Below, piece after piece: positions 6,511 through 16,313 of a stretch of DNA of 16,313 nucleotides. Made by a program: the position numbers and the translations under genes. Under the pieces are notes generated by a model. The model saw nothing but the letters and a program-made list of their open reading frames with translations. It ran no database searches and had not been told where the DNA came from. The stretch lies in assembly GCA_017536845.1 (NCBI GenBank), contig JAFWCP010000098.1:1-16313 (forward strand), read 5' to 3'. The first letter of the stretch is position 1. Each line of letters begins with the position of its first letter. This DNA comes from Solobacterium sp. (GTDB lineage Bacteria; Bacillota_I; Bacilli_A; Erysipelotrichales; Erysipelotrichaceae).

Positions 6511-7974
6511 ATGTCTTGTACAACCATACTGGCGGGCAAGGCCGCCACAAATGATCATTCCACAATGATCGCCCGAACTGATGATGGCTTCTATGACGTC
6601 AAAAAACTGACCGTCGTCGAACCGAAGGACCAGAAAAAGAAATACAGAAGCGTGATCTCGCATGTCGAGATCGAACTGCCGGATAACCCCATGCGGTATA
6701 CGTCCTGTCCCAGTGTCGACCTGAAAAACGGCATCTGGGCCGCAACCGGCATCAATGCTGCCAATGTCGGCATGACCGCTACTGAAACCATTACCTCCAA
6801 CCCCCGTGTCATGGCGGCTGACCCGCTGGTCAGGTACGTCAAGGCAGAAAGCCGCAGGGACAAGGATATCCCCGGCGGCATCGGTGAAGAGGATATGGTC
6901 GTGCTTGTCTTACCGTATATCCATTCTGCCCGCGAAGGTGTTTTGCGTCTGGGAAAGCTGCTGGAGGAATACGGGACGTATGAATCCAACGGCATCGCTT
7001 TCAATGATGTCAACGAAGTCTGGTGGCTGGAAACCATCGGCGGCCATCACTGGATGGCCCGCAGGGTGCCGGATGATGCCGTTGTCATTGCCCCGAACCA
7101 GTTCGGCATGGACAGCTTTGATTTTGAAGATGCTTTCGGGAAGCAGGAATCCCATCTCTGTTCCGGAGACTTAAGGGAATTCATCAAGGACAACTGCCTG
7201 GACCTCAACCGGAACGGACGGACAAATCCCCGGGATATCTTCGGCTCCCATTCCGACAAGGACCATCTTTACAATACACCCCGGGCCTGGTTCATCGGCC
7301 GATACCTGACCCCGTACTCCCATAGCTGGGATGGCCCGGATGCAGAGTTTATGCCCGAGTGTGACAATATCCCCTGGTGCCTGGTGCCGGACCGCAAAGT
7401 GACGGTGGAAGATGTCAGGTACATGCTTTCCGGCCATTACCAGGGAACCCCCTACAATCCTTATACCAGCCAGGATACCGGCAGAAGAGGGATGTACCGC
7501 TCCATCGGCATCAACCGTACCGGCGTGACCTCCATCTGCCAGATCCGTGACAATGTGCCGGCGGAGATTTCCGGCCTGGAATGGATCTGCTTTGGCTCCA
7601 CGACATTCAGCGCCTTCCTGCCCGTCTATGCCAATGTCAGCCGTATGCCGAAGTATCTGAGCGATGTGGCGCTGGATACATCCACCGAGAACTTCTACTG
7701 GGGAAGCAGGCTGATCGACGCCCTGGCCGATGCCCATTATGCGGCTGCCATCCAGCAGATTGAACGCTATCACAACGCCATGTTTACAAAAGGCAGGCAG
7801 CTGGTTGCGGAATATGACCGCCGCTATCGGGAAACAGAAGATATCACCGTACTGGAAGAAGCCAATGAAAAGCTCTGCGAGGCGGCGAAGAAGGAAACCA
7901 TATCTACCCTGAATATCGTCCTGCATGAGGCAACCGTGCGGATGAAAAACGGTTATAACAGAGCAGATAACTGA
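6511..7974 (+). CDS. pepD: C69-family dipeptidase (PepD-like)
   Basis: 487 aa. ATG 6511 is preferred over an upstream in-frame GTG (6487) because AAAGGA lies at 6497-6502 and because this start puts Cys at residue 3 (MSCTTILAGK), which in C69 peptidases is the N-terminal nucleophile of an Ntn-hydrolase fold exposed after processing. Other family features are STMIARTDD (17-25), GINAANVGMTATETITSNP (80-98) and NGIAFNDVNEVWWLETIGGHH (160-180). These enzymes cut dipeptides of broad specificity in the cytoplasm and feed amino-acid use. Length matches the family (about 470-490). It is a single-gene unit closed by a terminator, divergent from the GH3 operon. Confidence 0.92.
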   Translation: MSCTTILAGKAATNDHSTMIARTDDGFYDVKKLTVVEPKDQKKKYRSVISHVEIELPDNPMRYTSCPSVDLKNGIWAATGINAANVGMTATETITSNPRVMAADPLVRYVKAESRRDKDIPGGIGEEDMVVLVLPYIHSAREGVLRLGKLLEEYGTYESNGIAFNDVNEVWWLETIGGHHWMARRVPDDAVVIAPNQFGMDSFDFEDAFGKQESHLCSGDLREFIKDNCLDLNRNGRTNPRDIFGSHSDKDHLYNTPRAWFIGRYLTPYSHSWDGPDAEFMPECDNIPWCLVPDRKVTVEDVRYMLSGHYQGTPYNPYTSQDTGRRGMYRSIGINRTGVTSICQIRDNVPAEISGLEWICFGSTTFSAFLPVYANVSRMPKYLSDVALDTSTENFYWGSRLIDALADAHYAAAIQQIERYHNAMFTKGRQLVAEYDRRYRETEDITVLEEANEKLCEAAKKETISTLNIVLHEATVRMKNGYNRADN

Positions 7975-7985
7975 GCAATATCACA

Positions 7986-8010
7986 AAAACCGGCACGCAA
8001 AGCCGGTTTT
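7986..8010. terminator. Bidirectional intrinsic terminator
   Basis: Stem AAAACCGGC (7986-7994) / GCCGGTTTT (8002-8010) with loop ACGCAAA. T tracts occur on both strands, so it ends the dipeptidase gene and, from the other side, the decayed ATPase gene whose stop is at 8014-8012. Confidence 0.9.
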
Positions 8011-8011
8011 A

Positions 8012-8951
8012 TCATGCGGCAAACAGATCGTCCAGCGTGATGACCCGGGCAATGTGCTCGGTGTGCGCACTGCCGCTTAAGCCCCGGGCTGTGAACATGA
8101 CAATGCGTACTGCCTGCTTTGGGCCGGTTTCTTCCTGAAACACTTCTGCTTTATGAAGCAATGGCTTTTCGTATGCTGCAGGATTGCAAATGGTCTGTCT
8201 GTGTGTTTCATTTCGAGCAGCCTGGTAATGCCGTCACTGCGTACGAGGACAAGATCGCTCTGCGCACCATGCTCTTTGTTTCACTCACCCGGGGACTGAA
8301 AGCGGTTTTCACCCCTGCCATGCCAGGCATGGTCCAGATCTGGAAAACATGTGCCTGACAGAGCATTTCAAAAGCATGCCCGCGCCAGTTCACATATCTT
8401 CCCTGATCGGCCGCAGAATCGCTGAAGGTATGGAAACCATTGGCTTCTGCTTTGCGCAGGACATGATCATGAAACAGCAGGAACGGATCCGTGAGCTGCA
8501 GGGTGAGAGGTTTTCCTTCCCGGCAGCCGGCAGGAAAGAATCTGATCATATGCGGGGTTCCGGCGCAGTGTTGCTTCCGGCAGAAGGACAGATTCATTGC
8601 GCAGCAGGGCATTCCGGGAAAAGCATAACCGGTCAATGTTCCAGGCAAGGCCCTCATTCCGGTTCAGCTGTTCCGGAAAATACGCGATCCCGCCGAAGAC
8701 CATATAGCATTCGGCGATCTGCTGCCATGACCACCCGAAACTGTTTCTCACGGAAGAACTGTTCTGTTTCTTTTAAGGTGAACGGCTGCCGGAAAATCCG
8801 AACGGGGTGTCGCGAACCATGGAAATTCGTCAAAGAAGATGATTCTTTTGCCGTGCGGAGACTGTCTGACAGAAGCGCCGGATAAAACGGTTTCCAGTCT
8901 TGCAAAAGCTTCGAGCCGGTCTTTCTCAATCTGTCTTCCGATGATACGCAT
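8012..8951 (-). pseudogene. Decayed AAA ATPase of the ATPase_2 (PF01637) type with C-terminal nuclease-like domain
   Basis: Pieces of one protein appear in order on the minus strand in changing frames. 8951-8793: MRIIGRQIEKDRLEAF, then a Walker-B-like KRIIFFDEFPWF and TPRSDF. 8785-8735: PFTLKETEQFFREKQF. 8730-8590: QQIAECYMVFGGIAYFPEQL and AWNIDRLCFSRNALL. 8543-8280: LQLTDPFLLFHDHVL, YVNWRGHAFEMLC and HVFQIW. 8268-8182: GAQSDLVLVRSDGI and RLLEMKHTDRPF. 8146-8012: EVFQEETGPKQAVRIVM to ITLDDLFAA and stop. This order is that of archaeal-type AAA ATPases with a C-terminal PD-(D/E)XK-like region. The P-loop (normally GRRRVGKT) and other internal blocks are missing, and the span of about 940 bp is short for a family near 1.4 kb. 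The original ATG at 8951 keeps its TGGAGG (8963-8958). No functional product is expected. Confidence 0.88.
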
Positions 8952-8980
8952 GATAAACCTCCAGGCTGTATACATCAAAC

Positions 8981-9029
8981 CATGAATTCCAGATAAAAGA
9001 CAGATTTTCGCTATATCTGGAATTGCATG
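8981..9029. repeat. Long imperfect inverted repeat in the ATPase-GH1 intergenic region
   Basis: AATTCCAGATA (8985-8995) and TATCTGGAATT (9014-9024) are perfect reverse complements with 18 nt between. Allowing a one-base bulge at 9025 extends the arms outward by CATG on each side (8981-8984 and 9026-9029). TTTTCT follows on the plus strand. It may be an operator with two half sites, a hairpin terminator-like element, or an element end. Confidence 0.6.
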
Positions 9030-9069
9030 TTTTCTGACAATGCCGCTGCCGGAGGCATGAACAGGATGA

Positions 9070-10596
<1,527 letters not shown>

Positions 10597-10605
10597 GGAG
10601 AGAAA

Positions 10606-13252
<2,647 letters not shown>

Positions 13253-13259
13253 ACCGAAG

Positions 13260-13279
13260 ACCCGCATCATGCGGGTTTT
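13260..13279 (+). terminator. Short intrinsic terminator after the second GH1 gene
   Basis: Stem ACCCGCA (13260-13266) / TGCGGGT (13270-13276) with loop TCA, then TTT. It stands 28 bp before the next ATG, and no separate promoter is evident after it, so partial readthrough into the hydrolase gene is likely. Confidence 0.75.
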
Positions 13280-13307
13280 ATCAACTGATCATATGGGGGA
13301 AAAGAAA

Positions 13308-14024
13308 ATGAGAAAAGTGCTGAAGGCAGTGAGTGTGCTCCTGCCGGGCATCATAATCCTGGCAGCTGTCTTCCTGATCTATGCAGGCGTGTATTATCAT
13401 GCTGATGGTGATGCCGTGGCAGCACTGGAGACAGACGGGACGGTCAAGGTGGAACAGACGGATTACGGCTGGTATTTTGACGGGCCGGGGCGGGATACGC
13501 TGATTTTCTATCCCGGCGCCAAGGTGGAAGAGACGGCCTATGCCCCGCTGATGAAAGAACTGGCCGAAGCAGGCATGGATGCCTGCCTGGTCCGGATGCC
13601 TTTGAGGCTGGCGTTCTTCGGCATCAGCGCGGCGGATCAGATCATCCCCCGCTATGACTGTGACAGCTGGTATCTGGGCGGCCATTCTTTAGGCGGGGTG
13701 ATGGCGTCGTCGTATGCGTCCCGCCATGAAGACAGCCTGGCCGGGCTGATCCTGCTGGCTGCCTATCCGGCTGACGTCCTGGAAGACCCGCTGCCGGTGT
13801 TAAGCATCTATGGTTCAGATGACAGAGTCCTGGACATTGAAAGCTATAACGAAGCCCATGACAACATGCCAGGCCGGTTTACGGAATATGTCATCGAAGG
13901 CGGAAACCATGCCGGGTTCGGCAATTACGGCGAACAGAAAGGCGACGGGAAGGCCCTGCTGTCACCGGCAGAACAGCAGGAAGTTACAGTGCAGGTGATC
14001 ATGGAAACCGCTGCCGGATGGTGA
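13308..14024 (+). CDS. Membrane-anchored alpha/beta hydrolase
   Basis: 238 aa from ATG 13308, with GGGGGA at 13295-13300; the in-frame ATG at 13293 lacks a ribosome binding site. One N-terminal hydrophobic segment at about 8-30 follows basic residues, giving a signal anchor with the catalytic domain outside. The alpha/beta hydrolase triad is visible: nucleophile Ser127 in GGHSLGG, Asp171 or Asp172 in YGSDDRV, and His201 in GGNHAGFGNYG. The fold matches the compact Abhydrolase_5 (PF12695) type, and 238 aa is the usual length for anchored members. It probably acts on ester or amide substrates at the cell surface; the substrate is unknown. It lies just after the GH1 terminator and may be expressed by readthrough. 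Confidence 0.88.
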   Translation: MRKVLKAVSVLLPGIIILAAVFLIYAGVYYHADGDAVAALETDGTVKVEQTDYGWYFDGPGRDTLIFYPGAKVEETAYAPLMKELAEAGMDACLVRMPLRLAFFGISAADQIIPRYDCDSWYLGGHSLGGVMASSYASRHEDSLAGLILLAAYPADVLEDPLPVLSIYGSDDRVLDIESYNEAHDNMPGRFTEYVIEGGNHAGFGNYGEQKGDGKALLSPAEQQEVTVQVIMETAAGW

Positions 14025-14060
14025 AAGCGTATACAGTGAAAGACGATGCGGATGACAGAC

Positions 14061-14108
14061 ACAATGACATTGTTTCTTTCTTGACAACAAAGCGACATTC
14101 TGTAAAAT
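14061..14108 (+). promoter_or_regulatory. Strong promoter of the CNNM operon with upstream palindrome
   Basis: Perfect TTGACA (14081-14086), 16-bp spacer, TAAAAT (14103-14108). Start is expected near 14115, before AGGAGAG (14119-14125). A 13-bp palindrome ACAATG-A-CATTGT (14061-14073) sits 7 bp upstream of the -35 box, a plausible regulator site. Confidence 0.82.
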
Positions 14109-14134
14109 GATTGCTATTAGGAGAGCAGTGCCCT

Positions 14135-15409
14135 ATGGATGATGGTAGTCACATATCTTGGTTATTTACAGTTGCCGTACTCGTATTGTGCGCGATGTTT
14201 TTTGCGATTGCGGAGACGGCCTTTTCTTCAGTTTCGAGAACAAGAATCAAAACGCTGAGTGATAAGGGACAGCCCGACGCAAAGAATGCGGAATATGTCC
14301 TGAACCATTTTGACCAGGCAATTACTACTTTATTAATCTGTACCAATATTGTTCATATCGCCGCAGCCTCAGTCGTGACGCTGAATGTCACAAAGATCTG
14401 GGGCGTTTCGGCGGTGAGCATTTCAACCATCATCACGACGCTTGTGGTTTTCTTTTTCGGCGAGATGCTTCCCAAGAGCATTGCCCGCAAATACAGCGAA
14501 TACTTTTCGCTTTCTTTCAGCGGCATCATGAAACTGCTCATGATCATCCTGACCCCGGCAGCGCTGGTGCTGACCGCGATCGGCAATCTTGCAGCAAAGT
14601 TCACCAAGGGCGACAGCCAGGTATCGGTGACCGAAGATGAACTGTATGACATCATCGAAGACATGACCGAAGAAGGCTCGCTGGATGAGTCACGGGGTGA
14701 TCTCATTGCCTCGGCGCTGCAGTTTCAGGACACCACGGTGGAAAGCATCCTGACCAGCCGCATCGACCTGATTGCCCTGGATGTCAACGAGCCGCAGGAA
14801 GTGATCCTGGAACGGGTCAAAAACTGCAACCATTCCCGCCTTCCTGTCTATGAAGGCACGATTGACCGCATCATCGGCATCCTGCAGATCCGGAAATACA
14901 TCAAGGCGTATCTGGCCGGGGAAGACACGGATGTCAGAAAGCTTGTGGACAAGCCATACTTCATCCATCAAAGCACCAAGATCGATGACCTGCTGGCCAT
15001 CATGTCCAAGGAAAGGACCAATGCTGCCATTGTCACCGACAACTACGGCGGTACGCTGGGCATTGTCACCGTAGAGGATATCCTGGAAGAACTGGTCGGG
15101 GAAATCTGGGATGAAGACGACCGAAGGGAAGAAAACTTCGTACGTATTTCGGACAATACCTACAGCGTCAAGAGCAACCTTGAAGTGCTGGATGTCATGG
15201 ATGAACTGAATATCCATTATGATGAAGAAACAGAAGATGAACTGAACAACAAGATCATGAGTGAACTGACCTTTGAACACTTCACCCTGATTCCCAGGGA
15301 AGGCGACAGGTTCCGGGCATACGGCATGGAGATCTCCGTCCAGATGATGAAGCAGAACCGCATCATCCGTCTGGTGGTGAAGAAACTCCCCGGGGAGGTA
15401 TCCGAATGA
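14135..15409 (+). CDS. CNNM/HlyC-CorC family divalent cation transporter (first copy)
   Basis: 424 aa. ATG 14135 is chosen over in-frame TTG 14111 because AGGAGAG (14119-14125) precedes it at 9 nt and TTG would lie before the expected transcript start. Order of domains: CNNM (DUF21) membrane domain at about 1-190 with hydrophobic segments near 9-30, 63-84, 96-112 and 128-155 and the motif GEMLPKSIA (109-117); acidic helical region 167-190; two CBS domains at about 205-325; CorC_HlyC domain at about 335-420. Such proteins export or transport Mg2+ (and Co2+), with CBS domains binding Mg-ATP. The stop overlaps the start of the next gene (ATGA), so both products may form a hetero-oligomer. Older annotations call these hemolysins, which is misleading. 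Confidence 0.93.
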   Translation: MDDGSHISWLFTVAVLVLCAMFFAIAETAFSSVSRTRIKTLSDKGQPDAKNAEYVLNHFDQAITTLLICTNIVHIAAASVVTLNVTKIWGVSAVSISTIITTLVVFFFGEMLPKSIARKYSEYFSLSFSGIMKLLMIILTPAALVLTAIGNLAAKFTKGDSQVSVTEDELYDIIEDMTEEGSLDESRGDLIASALQFQDTTVESILTSRIDLIALDVNEPQEVILERVKNCNHSRLPVYEGTIDRIIGILQIRKYIKAYLAGEDTDVRKLVDKPYFIHQSTKIDDLLAIMSKERTNAAIVTDNYGGTLGIVTVEDILEELVGEIWDEDDRREENFVRISDNTYSVKSNLEVLDVMDELNIHYDEETEDELNNKIMSELTFEHFTLIPREGDRFRAYGMEISVQMMKQNRIIRLVVKKLPGEVSE

Positions 15410-16313
15410 TTGACTATATCCTGATCACTGTAATCGTTCTCTGCATTGCCTGCTCCGCTTTCTTCTCGGCTTCGGAAATGTCCTTCTCTTCAGCCAACCA
15501 GATCCGTCTGGAAAACCTGATGGAAGAAGGGGATGCCAAGGCGAAAAAGGCGGTGCGCATTGTCGACCGCTTCGACGACGCCTTAAGCGCCATTCTTGTC
15601 GGCAACAACCTTGTCAATATTGCCGCTTCCTCGCTTGGCTCAATCCTGGTGCTGAGAACGCTGGGGGAAGAGTATGCCTGGGTCTCGACAGCGGTCCTGA
15701 CCATCCTGGTCGTCATCTTCGGGGAAACCATCCCCAAGATCACAGCCAAGAAAAACGCAACCCGTTTTGCGATGTCCTTTTCCGGCATTGTCGGCTTCCT
15801 GATGGTGCTGTTAAAGCCGGTGACCTTTGTCGTTGTGAAGCTGGTAGACCTGCTGACCTCCGGCTTAAAGGGCGAAACCATAGAAGATGATGACGCGGCT
15901 GTCGAAGAACTGCACTCCATCATTGAAACGGCAGAAGATGAAAAGGTGCTGGATGAAGACAGCTCCGAACTTGTCACCAATGCCATTGACTTTGCGGATA
16001 TCTCGGTCTCCGAAGTCATGACGGCCCGGGTGGACCTGATTGCTATAGACATTGACGATGACCGCGAGAAGATCATGGATATCATTACGAATTCCACCTT
16101 CTCGAGAATCCCGGTCTACCAGGGCAGCATTGACAACATCATCGGCATCCTGTCCCTGAACCATTTCCTGCGGAAATCCATCGATGACAGTAACTGTGCC
16201 ATTGCCGACCTGCTCATGTCGCCGCTGTTTGTGTACAAGACGGTCAAGCTTCCCAATGTGCTGTCCACCCTGCGCGACTCCCAGCAGCATCTTGCCGTTG
16301 TTACTGATGAATA
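15406..16313 (+). CDS. CNNM/HlyC-CorC family divalent cation transporter (second copy, partial)
   Basis: ATG 15406 overlaps the previous stop by 4 nt, with GGGGAGG at 15393-15399. The frame runs open to the right edge, giving 302 residues, so the gene is cut by the window and not broken. It starts MIDYILITVIVLCIACSAFF and has SASEMSFSSANQIRLENL, VGNNLVNIAAS and GETIPKITAKK, all typical of the CNNM membrane domain, then an acidic region and the beginning of the CBS pair (ARVDLIAIDIDD, SRIPVYQGSIDNIIGIL). It is a clear paralogue of its neighbour but divergent, and the missing part should hold the rest of the second CBS and the CorC_HlyC domain. Confidence 0.92.
   Translation, partial: MIDYILITVIVLCIACSAFFSASEMSFSSANQIRLENLMEEGDAKAKKAVRIVDRFDDALSAILVGNNLVNIAASSLGSILVLRTLGEEYAWVSTAVLTILVVIFGETIPKITAKKNATRFAMSFSGIVGFLMVLLKPVTFVVVKLVDLLTSGLKGETIEDDDAAVEELHSIIETAEDEKVLDEDSSELVTNAIDFADISVSEVMTARVDLIAIDIDDDREKIMDIITNSTFSRIPVYQGSIDNIIGILSLNHFLRKSIDDSNCAIADLLMSPLFVYKTVKLPNVLSTLRDSQQHLAVVTDE

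Noticed and set aside
7171..7926. 251-codon minus-strand frame inside the dipeptidase gene
   Set aside because: Antisense to a well-recognised C69 peptidase, with no start signals.
8349..8885. 178-codon plus-strand frame in the pseudogene region
   Set aside because: The opposite strand carries clear family segments of the decayed ATPase; this frame is its shadow and shows no motif or ribosome binding site.

Overview
The window looks like a chromosomal segment of a low-to-mid GC Gram-positive bacterium (Bacillota). Support: consistent AGGAGG-type ribosome binding sites, TTGACA/TATAAT promoters with 16-17 bp spacers, GH1 enzymes of the 6-phospho-beta-glucosidase type, a C69 dipeptidase, a DUF2812-type membrane protein and tandem CNNM/CBS transporters. 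A gut Erysipelotrichia- or Lactobacillales-like host fits this gene mix, but that narrower placement is inference.

Layout. (1) 1-506: frameshifted C-terminal remnant of an AlbA_2-type ATP-binding protein with a 21-bp tandem repeat, in visibly AT-richer DNA. (2) 507-847: non-coding, ending in a MerR-style promoter with a 19-bp spacer. (3) 848-3165: two overlapping genes, a membrane-anchored MerR regulator and a DUF2812-like membrane protein of similar topology, closed by a bidirectional terminator. (4) 3208-6186, minus strand: a large GH3 beta-glucosidase followed with no gap by a GtrA-family membrane protein, driven by a clear promoter at 6224-6251. (5) 6511-7974: C69-family dipeptidase. (6) 8012-8951, minus strand: a heavily decayed AAA ATPase (ATPase_2 type) with several frame changes and internal deletions, including the P-loop region. 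(7) 9172-11229: operon of a GH1 enzyme with Gln where the catalytic acid/base Glu should be, plus a flavoprotein with a compact Cys motif. (8) 11264-11689, minus: GNAT acetyltransferase. (9) 11786-13252: a second GH1 enzyme with a normal Glu, followed by a hairpin and a membrane-anchored alpha/beta hydrolase (13308-14024). (10) 14135 to the right edge: two translationally coupled CNNM/CBS/CorC-type ion transporters, the second cut by the window end.

How the genes work together. The central theme is intracellular breakdown of beta-glycosides: a GH3 and two GH1 enzymes, none with a signal peptide. Both GH1 proteins keep the C-terminal KRYGFIYVD motif of phospho-beta-glucosidases, which implies PTS-imported sugar phosphates, yet no PTS gene lies in the window. 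The most unusual points are the Gln-for-Glu GH1/flavoprotein operon, which resembles the plant myrosinase substitution and may handle thioglycosides or activated aryl glycosides, and the membrane-tethered MerR/DUF2812 pair, which may be a one-component envelope sensor with a partner. Both functional proposals are inference.
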